Origin: Hyphomicrobiales bacterium
GTDB lineage: Bacteria > Pseudomonadota > Alphaproteobacteria > Rhizobiales > Rhizobiaceae
Length of the DNA: 64,000 bases
Direction: 5' to 3'
Assembly (NCBI GenBank): GCA_030456445.1
Contig: JAKDNM010000005.1
Span: forward strand, 1 to 64,000
The notes below the pieces were generated by a model. The model had not been told where the DNA came from. It worked only from the letters and a program-made list of their open reading frames with translations, and ran no database searches. Every line of letters starts with the position of its first letter. The first letter of the stretch is position 1. A program made the position numbers and the translations under genes. This document shows positions 1-8,285 of the stretch, in pieces.

Positions 1-132
1 CCACCCCTAACCCCTCCCCACAAGGGGGAGGGGAACTGGCCCACGTCGCTGACTGCAGAGACCTGACAAGGCCTGACGCGGCCAGAGCCACTGGGAATCC
101 CCCTCCCCCTTGTGGGGAGGGGTTAGGGGTGG
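1..132. repeat. Interspersed palindromic element with perfect 33-bp inverted arms (1-33 and 100-132)
   Basis: CCACCCCTAACCCCTCCCCACAAGGGGGAGGGG at 1-33 is the exact reverse complement of 100-132; may extend beyond the window edge. Confidence 0.9.
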
Positions 133-2420
133 GGGTCAGGACTACGAATCTCCTCGACCTCCGCCTCCCGGCCGCCGGCCGTGCGGTCGGCGCTTCGCCG
201 ATCCGTCTCGACGGCATTCCGAAAGTGTCGGGCACCGACCGTTTCGGCGCCGACGAGCGCCCCGTCGACGCGTTGTCGGTCATGGTTATCCGCTCGCCGC
301 ACTGGCACGCTTCATTCACGTTCGGCGATCTCGACGCCTTCGTTCGCGACCATCCCGGCATCGTGGCGGTCTATATGGCGGCCGATATTCCCGGTCGCAA
401 TGTGTTCGGGGTGATCGCGCCGTTTGCCGACCAGCCAGCGCTGGCGGAAGGCGCGGCGCGCTTCCGGGGCGAGGCGGTAGCGCTGGTCGCCGGCGAGAAG
501 GATGCGATAGAAGATTTCGATCCGGCCGATTTCCCGATCGAATGGACCGTCCTGCCGCACACGCTCGCGCCAGCGGAGGCGTTGAATGGTTTTGCGCCGG
601 TCCACGCCAGCCGCAAGGACAACATCCTGACCACCGGCTTCGTGGAGCGCGGCGATCCGGAACAGGCGCTGGCAGAAGCGGCGTTCACCGTCACCGGCGC
701 GGTCGACACCTCCTATGTCGAGCACGCCTATATCGAGCCGGAGGCAGGCTATGCCTTCATGGATGGCGACACGCTGGTCATCAAGGCATGCACCCAGGCG
801 CCCTATATGGACCGGGCCGATACCGCCGCCGTGCTCGGCCTCGCGCCGGAGAAGGTGCGGATCGTGCCGACAGCGACCGGCGGCGGCTTCGGCTCCAAGC
901 TCGACGTGTCTTTGCAGCCGCTGATAGGGCTGGTGGCGCTGAAGACGGGCCGGCCGGCCTGTCTCGTCTATACCCGCTTTGAATCGATGGCCTCGACCAC
1001 AAAACGCCACCCGGGATCGATGAAGGCGACGATCGGAGCCGATGCCGAAGGCCGGGTGACCGGCATGGTCTTCGAGGGCGATTTCAACACCGGCGCCTAT
1101 GCGAGTTGGGGGCCGACCGTGGCGAACCGGGTGCCGGTTCATGCCTCCGGCCCCTATGCCGTGGCGAACTATCGCGCGACCGGCAGGGCGGTGCATACGA
1201 ACGGTCCGATCGCCGGCGCCTTTCGCGGCTTCGGTGTGCCGCAGGCGACCATCATGCAGGAGACGCTTTACGACGAACTTGCCGAAAAGATCGGCATGGA
1301 CCGGCTGGAGTTCCGCCTGAAGAACGCCTTCCGCAAGGGCTCCGTCACCGCCACCGGGCAGGTGCTGGAGGCGGCCGGCATCGTCGAATGTCTTGAAGCC
1401 TTGGAGCCGCATTGGGCACGGGCGCTGGCGGACGCGGAAGCCTTCAATGCCGTGCATGCGGCGCGCAAGCGCGGCGTCGGCGTGGCGTCGTGCTGGTATG
1501 GCTGCGGCAACACCGCGCTGCCCAACCCGTCCACCATCAAGATCGGCATTTCGCCGACAGGCGAAGTGGTGCTGCATCAGGGTGCGGTCGATATCGGCCA
1601 GGGTTCCAACACGGTGATTTCACAGATCGCCGCCGACTCGCTCGGCCTGCCGCTCGGCAAGCTGCGCCTCGTCGGAGCCGATACCTCGATCACGCCGGAT
1701 GCCGGCAAGACGTCCGCCTCCCGCCAGACCTTCATCACCGGCAAGGCGGCGGAGAAGGCCGGCCGCGCCCTTCGCGAAAAAATCCTGCGTTTCGCCAATG
1801 TCTCCGAGAAGGCGGTGCTGTCGCTCGACGGTACAACGCTTACGGTGCGGGAGGGTGACGCCGTGCGCGCCATCGATCTTGGCGCGATGAAGGCGGATGT
1901 CGACGGCTTCGTCTTCCGTGCGGTCGAGACCTATGACGCGCCGACTACCGCTCTCGACGCCAAGGGGCAGGGCAAGCCTTACGCCGTCTACGGTTTCGGG
2001 GCGCAGATCGCCGAACTCGAGGTCGACATGAGGCTCGGCACGGTGAAGCTCATCAAGATCACCGCGGCCCACGATGTCGGCCGCGCCATCAATCCTCTTC
2101 TGGTCGAAGGCCAGATCGAAGGCGGCATCGCTCAAGGGATCGGGCTGGCGTTGATGGAGGAATATATTCCAGGCCGCACCGAGAATCTGCACGATTACCT
2201 GATCCCGACCATCGGCGACGTGCCGCCGATCGAATCGATCCTGGTCGAGGTGCCGGACCCGGAAGGTCCCTTCGGCGCCAAGGGGCTGGGCGAGCATGTG
2301 CTGATCCCGACCGCGCCCGCGATCCTCAACGCCATCCGCCACGCGTCGGGGGCGAAGATCGCCAAGGTGCCCGCGACACCGTCGCGGGTGCTGGCCGCGA
2401 TTAAGGAAGTGGGCAAATGA
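129..2420 (+). CDS. Xanthine dehydrogenase family molybdopterin-binding subunit (Mo hydroxylase); probably 5'-incomplete because the frame is open to the window edge
   Basis: Motifs typical of the family: GGGFGSKLD, GAFRGFGVPQ, GAVDIGQGSNTVI, GPFGAKGLGE; frame has no stop from position 3. Confidence 0.85.
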   Translation: MGVRTTNLLDLRLPAAGRAVGASPIRLDGIPKVSGTDRFGADERPVDALSVMVIRSPHWHASFTFGDLDAFVRDHPGIVAVYMAADIPGRNVFGVIAPFADQPALAEGAARFRGEAVALVAGEKDAIEDFDPADFPIEWTVLPHTLAPAEALNGFAPVHASRKDNILTTGFVERGDPEQALAEAAFTVTGAVDTSYVEHAYIEPEAGYAFMDGDTLVIKACTQAPYMDRADTAAVLGLAPEKVRIVPTATGGGFGSKLDVSLQPLIGLVALKTGRPACLVYTRFESMASTTKRHPGSMKATIGADAEGRVTGMVFEGDFNTGAYASWGPTVANRVPVHASGPYAVANYRATGRAVHTNGPIAGAFRGFGVPQATIMQETLYDELAEKIGMDRLEFRLKNAFRKGSVTATGQVLEAAGIVECLEALEPHWARALADAEAFNAVHAARKRGVGVASCWYGCGNTALPNPSTIKIGISPTGEVVLHQGAVDIGQGSNTVISQIAADSLGLPLGKLRLVGADTSITPDAGKTSASRQTFITGKAAEKAGRALREKILRFANVSEKAVLSLDGTTLTVREGDAVRAIDLGAMKADVDGFVFRAVETYDAPTTALDAKGQGKPYAVYGFGAQIAELEVDMRLGTVKLIKITAAHDVGRAINPLLVEGQIEGGIAQGIGLALMEEYIPGRTENLHDYLIPTIGDVPPIESILVEVPDPEGPFGAKGLGEHVLIPTAPAILNAIRHASGAKIAKVPATPSRVLAAIKEVGK

Positions 2421-2475
2421 TTGCCGCCGGCGGTGTGAAGGAACGCGAGCGTATCCGTTTCGGGGAGCAGCTCTC

Positions 2476-4014
2476 GTGAGCGAACTCTCCGAGCGTTTCG
2501 AGACGCATGATCCCGGCCCACAAAAGTCCGGCGAGAAGATCCGCTGCGATGCCTGCCCTGTCATGTGCTACATCGCCGAGGGCCGCACCGGCGCCTGCGA
2601 CCGCTACGGCAATGTCGGCGGCCGGATCGTGCGCTGCGATCCGCTGACCATCCTCGAGCATACCGAAGAGGCCGGCGGCGCCGTCACGCCCTTCCTCGCC
2701 GAGGGCGAGGACTGGAACGGCGAGCTGGTGAACAGCGGCCGCCGTTTCGTCAGCGCCATCGGTGCCGGCACCACCTATCCCGACTACAAGCCCGCGCCCT
2801 TCATCGTCAGCCAGGAGGTCGAGGGCGTCGATCTCGTCACGGTCGTGACGGAAGGGATATTTTCCTACTGCGGCGCCAAAGTGAAGATCGACACCGACCG
2901 CCATCTGGGCGACGAGACCGCCCCCGTGCGCGCAGGCGCCGAGGTGATCGGCCATGTCTCCACCGCCGAATATGGCTCGCAGATGCTGTCGCTCGGCGGC
3001 GTGCATCACCTGACCGGCGGCTCCAAGGCGGAGGGCCGCGCCACCTGCGACGCGCTGCTTGCGCTTTGCAACAAGAAGGCTGTGGAACTGACCATCGATG
3101 GTGGCGTGAGCGTCGTCGTCCAGGCCGGCAAGGCGCCCATCATCGACGGCAGGGCCGAGCAGCGCATGCGCGTCGGCTGCGGCTCGGCCACCATCGGCAT
3201 GTTCGCCACCCAATGGAAGGACCTTGTTGACGAGGTGGTTGTCGTGGACGACCATATCACCGGCGTCGTCTCCGAGCATCAGGCCGGCAAGGTGCTCGGT
3301 TGGCCAGATACGGGGATAAAGATCCTCGGCCGGCGTTCGACGCCGGGTCGCTATTTCAAGGTCTCCGAGGCGGGGCTCGGCTGGGGCGGCACCACCGTTT
3401 CCGATCCGCTGCAGATCCTTGGCGAATGGAACCCGAAGAAGGGTGCACGGCCCGGCCTGTCGCTGATGATGGTCTCCACGACCGGCGAGCAGTTCGCTTA
3501 TTTCGAGCTGGACGACGATCTGAAGCCGATCGAAAAGCCGTTCCCGGAGCGGCTGCGGAAGTCGGTGGATCTGATCGAGGACAATTGCGAGCCGGCGCTC
3601 TGCACCGTGCTCTTTGTGGGCGGCGCCGGCGGCTCATTGCGTGCCGGCGTGACCGAGAACCCGGTCAACCTCACACGCTCTGTCCACGGGCTCCAGACCT
3701 ATGTCACGGTCGGCGGCGCGCCGGTCTATGTGTGGCCTGGCGGCGGCATCATGCTGATGGTCGACGTCATGCGCACGCCGGACAATTCTTTTGGCTACGT
3801 GCCGACGCCGGCGCTGGTCGCGCCGATCGAGTTCACGCTTACCCGCGACGATTACGAGCGGCTCGGCGGCTATGTCTCCGAGATACGCACGGTAGAAGAC
3901 GTGATCGCGCGCGGCGGCGAATATCTGAACCCTCGCCGTGGCGCCGGTGCGCCGGGCGTCAATCCGTGGCCGCCGCTGCAATATCTCAGCCATTCCCGGG
4001 GCCGGCCGCGATGA
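2476..4014 (+). CDS. 6-hydroxynicotinate reductase-like iron-sulfur protein
   Basis: 512 aa; N-terminal CDACPVMC...GACDRYGN Cys cluster; overall resemblance to proteins annotated as 6-hydroxynicotinate reductase; between Mo hydroxylase and UPF0280 genes. Confidence 0.65.
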   Translation: MSELSERFETHDPGPQKSGEKIRCDACPVMCYIAEGRTGACDRYGNVGGRIVRCDPLTILEHTEEAGGAVTPFLAEGEDWNGELVNSGRRFVSAIGAGTTYPDYKPAPFIVSQEVEGVDLVTVVTEGIFSYCGAKVKIDTDRHLGDETAPVRAGAEVIGHVSTAEYGSQMLSLGGVHHLTGGSKAEGRATCDALLALCNKKAVELTIDGGVSVVVQAGKAPIIDGRAEQRMRVGCGSATIGMFATQWKDLVDEVVVVDDHITGVVSEHQAGKVLGWPDTGIKILGRRSTPGRYFKVSEAGLGWGGTTVSDPLQILGEWNPKKGARPGLSLMMVSTTGEQFAYFELDDDLKPIEKPFPERLRKSVDLIEDNCEPALCTVLFVGGAGGSLRAGVTENPVNLTRSVHGLQTYVTVGGAPVYVWPGGGIMLMVDVMRTPDNSFGYVPTPALVAPIEFTLTRDDYERLGGYVSEIRTVEDVIARGGEYLNPRRGAGAPGVNPWPPLQYLSHSRGRPR

Positions 4015-4910
4015 ACGGACCTCGGATCGTCTGGCTGCCGGACGGACGCCGGCTGCACATGAACCACGGCCCGATAGACCTGGTCGTAGAGGCCTTTGGC
4101 GCTGCCGGCGAGGTCAAGGCGGCCTACCGGCAGGCGGCACGGCGTTTCCAGACGATTTTGGGTGAACTGGTCGAGGAACTGACGGAGTTGCGCCGGCCGT
4201 CTTCGCTCAAGCGGCGTTCCTTTGCCGGCCCGACGGCGCGCCGCATGGAGGTGGCCGCCTCGCGCTTCGCCGAAATTTTCGTGACGCCGATGGCGGCGGT
4301 CGCCGGTTCGGTCGCCGACGAGATGCTGGCGGCGATGCTTGCCGGCCGCTCGCTCGACCGCGCCTATGTCAATGATGGCGGCGACATTGCCATCCATCTT
4401 GCGAAAGGCCAGTCGATGAAGGCGGCAATCGCCGGCGCCTTGCATGGCCTGTCCGACCGGCTGGTCATCCGCGCGGACGATCGCGTGCGCGGCATCGCCA
4501 CCAGCGGCTGGCGCGGCCGCAGCTTTTCCTTCGGCATCGCCGACGCGGTGACGGTTCTGGCGAAGGACGGCGCCAGCGCCGATGTCGCCGCCACCCTGAT
4601 CGCCAACGCGGTCGACCTGCCCCGCCATCCCGCGATCCGGCGCCAGTGCGCCTGCGATATCCAGCCGGACAGCGACCTCGGCGAGAGACTGGTGACGACG
4701 GATGTCGGGTTGCTCGGCGATAACGAAATCACGCTTGCGCTGGAGCGCGGTCGGGCTGTCGCCGAAGACTACCGCCGGCACGGGCTGATCGAAGCGGCGG
4801 CGCTGTTCCTTGGCGGGCAATCGCGTATCTGCGGAGATGACTTCGTGGAAAAGGCGACGCTCCTGCGCGCGCCCATCTTCAAATCTCATATGGAGCCGCA
4901 GCATGCCTGA
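4011..4910 (+). CDS. UPF0280 family protein (ApbE superfamily)
   Basis: ATGA overlap with upstream gene; MNGPRIVWLPDGRRLHMNHGPIDLVVEAFG..., YVNDGGDIAIHL..., GIATSGWRGRSFSFGIADAVTVLA...ADVAATLIANAVD resembles UPF0280/COG2122. Confidence 0.8.
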   Translation: MNGPRIVWLPDGRRLHMNHGPIDLVVEAFGAAGEVKAAYRQAARRFQTILGELVEELTELRRPSSLKRRSFAGPTARRMEVAASRFAEIFVTPMAAVAGSVADEMLAAMLAGRSLDRAYVNDGGDIAIHLAKGQSMKAAIAGALHGLSDRLVIRADDRVRGIATSGWRGRSFSFGIADAVTVLAKDGASADVAATLIANAVDLPRHPAIRRQCACDIQPDSDLGERLVTTDVGLLGDNEITLALERGRAVAEDYRRHGLIEAAALFLGGQSRICGDDFVEKATLLRAPIFKSHMEPQHA

Positions 4911-5487
4911 ATTCCCGATCCGCAAGATCGCAGTCGTGACCGAGGAAATCCTGCACGAGGGTGGGCCGGCGCCGGCAGCACCGCGCCGCCGCGCCGCCGC
5001 GCTGGCGCTGGTGAAGAACCCCTATGCCGGCAGATATGTCGCCGAATTGCAGCCCGGCATGGAGGATCTGAAACCGCTCGGCCTGATACTGACCGACCGG
5101 CTGATCGCCGCGCTCGGTGGCGACATCGCGGCGATCGACGGCTACGGCAAGGGCGCCATCGTCGGCACGGCAGGGGAAATAGAGCATGGCGCGCTCTGGC
5201 ACGTGCCGGGCGGCTACGCCATGCGCGCAAGACTGGGTGATGCCAAGGCCATCGTGCCCTCGGCGATGAAGGTCGGCGCGTTCGGCGCCTCGCTCGACGT
5301 GCCGCTCGGCCACACCAACGCCGCCTATGTGCGCAGTCATTTCGACGCCATGACCGTCTCGATACCGGACGGCCCGCGCGCCGACGAGATACTGTTTTGC
5401 CTCGCCATGGCCTGCGGTCCGCGCGTCCATAACCGTATGGGCGGCCTGGCGGTGGAGGACATCAAGGCGGGGGACGGGCTGAGATGA
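4903..5487 (+). CDS. Amino acid synthesis (AA_synth) family protein
   Basis: MPEFPIRKIAVVTEEILHEGG... typical of the family; overlaps upstream gene by 8 nt. Confidence 0.75.
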   Translation: MPEFPIRKIAVVTEEILHEGGPAPAAPRRRAAALALVKNPYAGRYVAELQPGMEDLKPLGLILTDRLIAALGGDIAAIDGYGKGAIVGTAGEIEHGALWHVPGGYAMRARLGDAKAIVPSAMKVGAFGASLDVPLGHTNAAYVRSHFDAMTVSIPDGPRADEILFCLAMACGPRVHNRMGGLAVEDIKAGDGLR

Positions 5488-5939
5488 CCGTGCCGGGCGA
5501 CAAGCTGAAGCTGGTCGAGGCCGGCGCCGAGACGGCCTACCGGCTGCATAAGCAGATCGGCTTCATCCTGCGCAAGGCGAACCAGCGCCATATCGCCATC
5601 TTCGCGAAGCATATCGGCGACCTTACCCCGCCGCAATTCGCCGCGCTCGCCAGGCTGGCGGAGATAGGCGAGGCCTCCCAGAACCAGCTTGGCACGATGG
5701 TTGCGATGGATGCAGCGACGATCAAGGGCGTCATCGACCGGCTGAAGGCGCGCGGGTTGGTCGTGCTGTCCGCGCACAAGGAAGACCGGCGCCGGCTGGT
5801 GGTCAGCCTTTCCGATGAGGGGAGGGCCATGATCGAGAAACTGTTGCCGCTCGCCGAACGGATCACCGCCGAGACACTGGCGCCCCTCAACGGCCGCGAG
5901 ACCACGGCCTTCCTGAAATTGCTGGCCAAGCTCGCTTAA
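5484..5939 (+). CDS. MarR family transcriptional regulator
   Basis: 151 aa, LTPPQFAALARLAEIGEASQNQLGTMVAMDAATIKGVIDRLKARGLV...DRRRLVVSLSDEG winged-helix signature; ATGA overlap with upstream gene. Confidence 0.9.
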   Translation: MTVPGDKLKLVEAGAETAYRLHKQIGFILRKANQRHIAIFAKHIGDLTPPQFAALARLAEIGEASQNQLGTMVAMDAATIKGVIDRLKARGLVVLSAHKEDRRRLVVSLSDEGRAMIEKLLPLAERITAETLAPLNGRETTAFLKLLAKLA

Positions 5940-6042
5940 AGCATGTCTCCCGAAAGTGGGACCGGTTTCGGAACAAAGACATGCGTAAAATCAAAAGCCT
6001 AAAGCGTACGGAGCGAATCTGAAAGATCGCGACACGCTCTAG
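5939..6042. repeat. Rhizobiales-type intergenic palindromic repeat
   Basis: GCATGTCTCCCGAAAGTGGGACCGGTTTCGGAACAAAGACATGC palindrome followed by AAAGCG...CGCTCTAG. Confidence 0.75.
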
Positions 6043-6115
6043 CCGGCCTCGCTTTCCTTGCGGAGGCGCGAACGCGCTCCTATCTGCGGCCCGACTGGCC
6101 AACCCGGATGGACGA

Positions 6116-6862
6116 ATGATCCTCGAAGCCGCCCGCCGTGCGCTCGGCGACCTCTTCACCGCCGAATTCCGCGCCGCCTTCTTCAAGTCGCTCGGCCTGA
6201 CGTTGCTTTTGCTGGTGCTGGTGTGGCTTGGCCTCCAGCATCTCTTCGACGCCTATGCCCTGCCATGGATAGGCGCGCTGCTGCCCGGCTTCCCCGGCTG
6301 GGCAAGCTGGCTCGGCATCATCGCGGCCATATTCGCCGCGATCGGCCTGGCGCTTGGCCTGGCGTTGTTGATCGCGCCGGTCGCGGCGGTCATCGCCGGG
6401 CTGTTCCTGGACGATGTGGCGGAGATCATCGAGAAGAACGAGTACAGGCTCGATCCGCCTGGCCGCGCGGTGCCGACCATGCGGGCCGTCCTGCTGTCGG
6501 CGAAATTCCTGGCGGTCGTCATCCTCGGCAACATCGTCGCGCTGTTCCTGCTGCTGGTCCCGGGCGTCAACATCGCCGCCTTCTTCCTGATCAACGGTTA
6601 TCTGCTTGGCCGCGAATATTTCGAGTTTGCCGCCATGCGCTTCCATGAGGAGGCCGAGGCGAAGGCGTTGCGCCGCCGCCATTTCGGCACGGTCTTCCTC
6701 GGTGGGCTCGTCATCGCCGCCTTCCTTGCCGTGCCGGTGGTCAATCTCCTGACCCCGCTCTTCGCGGCGGCGCTGATGGTGCATCTGCACAAGATGGTGT
6801 CGGCCGGGGAACTGTCTCCTAGTCGAGCGGCACGAGCGGCGCCGGCACATCGCAGGTCTTGA
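6116..6862 (+). CDS. EI24 domain / CysZ-like membrane protein
   Basis: 248 aa hydrophobic, GREYFEFAAMRFH motif typical of EI24 family. Confidence 0.75.
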   Translation: MILEAARRALGDLFTAEFRAAFFKSLGLTLLLLVLVWLGLQHLFDAYALPWIGALLPGFPGWASWLGIIAAIFAAIGLALGLALLIAPVAAVIAGLFLDDVAEIIEKNEYRLDPPGRAVPTMRAVLLSAKFLAVVILGNIVALFLLLVPGVNIAAFFLINGYLLGREYFEFAAMRFHEEAEAKALRRRHFGTVFLGGLVIAAFLAVPVVNLLTPLFAAALMVHLHKMVSAGELSPSRAARAAPAHRRS

Positions 6863-7568
6863 CCGGCGCCTTGCAGAGATCCGCGACGATGCAACGCTCA
6901 CATTCCGGGCGCCGCGCCTTGCAGACATAGCGGCCATGCAGGATCAGCCAGTGATGTGCGTGGCGCAGGAATTCGGGCGGGATGATCTTGAGGAAACCAG
7001 CCTCGACCTGTTCCGGCGTCTTGCCGGGCGCAAGCAGCAGCCGGTTGCCGAGCCGGAAGATATGCGTGTCGACCGCGAGTGTCGGCTCGCCGAAGACGTT
7101 GTTCAGCACGACATTGGCGGTCTTGCGGCCGACGCCCGGCAGCTTGACGAGTTCCTCGCGGCTGTCCGGCACGTCGCCATGGTGATCGCGGATCAGCGCC
7201 TGCGATAGCGCCAGTACGTTCTTCGCCTTGGCGCGCCACAGGCCGATCGTGCGGATATGGTCGGCGATGCCGCCTTCGCCGAGCGCGGCCATCTTCTGCG
7301 GTGTGTCGGCAATGGCGAAGAGCTTTTTCGTGGCCTTGTTGACGCCGGCATCGGTCGCTTGCGCGGAAAGCACGACCGCCACCAGCATGGTGAAGGCGTT
7401 GGTGTAGTCGAGTTCGCTTCGGGGCTCCGGCCGCTGCACGGAGAAACGTCGGAAGATCTCGTATATCTCGTCGGCCGTATAAGGGATTTTCGGCCGCTTC
7501 GCCGGTCTGGCAGCGGCCGTCGTTTTTTGTTTCGCCGGTAACGCTGATTTGCTGTTCCGCTTTTGCAT
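6819..7568 (-). CDS. nth: Endonuclease III
   Basis: HhH motif LPGVGRKTANVVLN, catalytic VDTHIFRLGNRL, C-terminal CxnCxxCxnC Fe-S loop. Confidence 0.95.
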   Translation of the reverse strand: MQKRNSKSALPAKQKTTAAARPAKRPKIPYTADEIYEIFRRFSVQRPEPRSELDYTNAFTMLVAVVLSAQATDAGVNKATKKLFAIADTPQKMAALGEGGIADHIRTIGLWRAKAKNVLALSQALIRDHHGDVPDSREELVKLPGVGRKTANVVLNNVFGEPTLAVDTHIFRLGNRLLLAPGKTPEQVEAGFLKIIPPEFLRHAHHWLILHGRYVCKARRPECERCIVADLCKAPVKTCDVPAPLVPLD

Positions 7569-7589
7569 TCCTCCTCTATAATTACTTCC

Positions 7590-8075
7590 ATGAGCGACAC
7601 AATCGCAGCGGACGAGCCGTTCTTCCGGGCGCTTCTGACGCCGCACCGGTCCCTCGGCCGCGTTGGCTTCTTTATCCTTATGGGCGCGCTCGGCTTCGGC
7701 TGGCTGGTGACGGGCGTCATCTTCCTTCTGGATGGTGCCTGGCCTATCCTGTGTTTCTGCGGCCTTGCCATGCTCGGCATCTATATCGCATTCCGGCTGA
7801 ATTACCGCGCCGCCCGCGCCCGCGAAGAGGTCACGCTGTCGCGCACGCTGCTCGACATCCGCAAGACCGCGCCTTCCGGAAAGTCGGAGGAGCACTGCTT
7901 CAATCCCTTCTGGGCGCGCTTCTCGGTCAACCGCCACAGCGAGATCGGCATCACGCGCATGGCGGTGACCTCGCGCTACGAGACGGTGGCGATCGGAAGC
8001 TTCCTCAACCCCGACGACCGCGAGAGTTTCGCGACGGCCTTTTCGCGGGCCTTGGCGACCGCCAAAGGGCGGTAG
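7590..8075 (+). CDS. DUF2244 domain-containing protein
   Basis: FRALLTPHRSLGRVGFFILM...; divergent from nth. Confidence 0.75.
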   Translation: MSDTIAADEPFFRALLTPHRSLGRVGFFILMGALGFGWLVTGVIFLLDGAWPILCFCGLAMLGIYIAFRLNYRAARAREEVTLSRTLLDIRKTAPSGKSEEHCFNPFWARFSVNRHSEIGITRMAVTSRYETVAIGSFLNPDDRESFATAFSRALATAKGR

Positions 8076-8155
8076 CGCCGTCCAGGTTCAACCATAGAGA
8101 GCATTGCAGGAATCGGGTGGGAAATCCCGCTTTTCCCGACGATATTGCGGTTACT

Positions 8156-8258
8156 GCATCGGCCGGAAAATCGGACTCGATTTTCGGAAGGCGCGATGCA
8201 GCAGGATCAAAGTGTTAGAGGGTCCTTTGTGCGTCCGAATGGACGCACGGCGCTCTAA
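8156..8258. repeat. Intergenic palindromic repeat (Mesorhizobium-type)
   Basis: TGCATCGGCCGGAAAATCGGACTCGATTTTCGGAAGGCGCGATGCA plus GTGCGTCC-GAAT-GGACGCAC hairpin. Confidence 0.7.
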
Positions 8259-8285
8259 TCGAAGTTTCAGCCCAAGGAGGCCGAC

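Noticed and set aside
110-982. 290-aa plus-strand ORF overlapping the Mo hydroxylase
   Set aside because: Alternate frame of a confident gene, Arg-rich with no family signature
3300-4910. 536-aa ORF containing UPF0280 with a long N-terminal extension
   Set aside because: The extension overlaps the confident 6-hydroxynicotinate reductase-like gene out of frame; the ATG at 4011 with ATGA overlap is the sensible start
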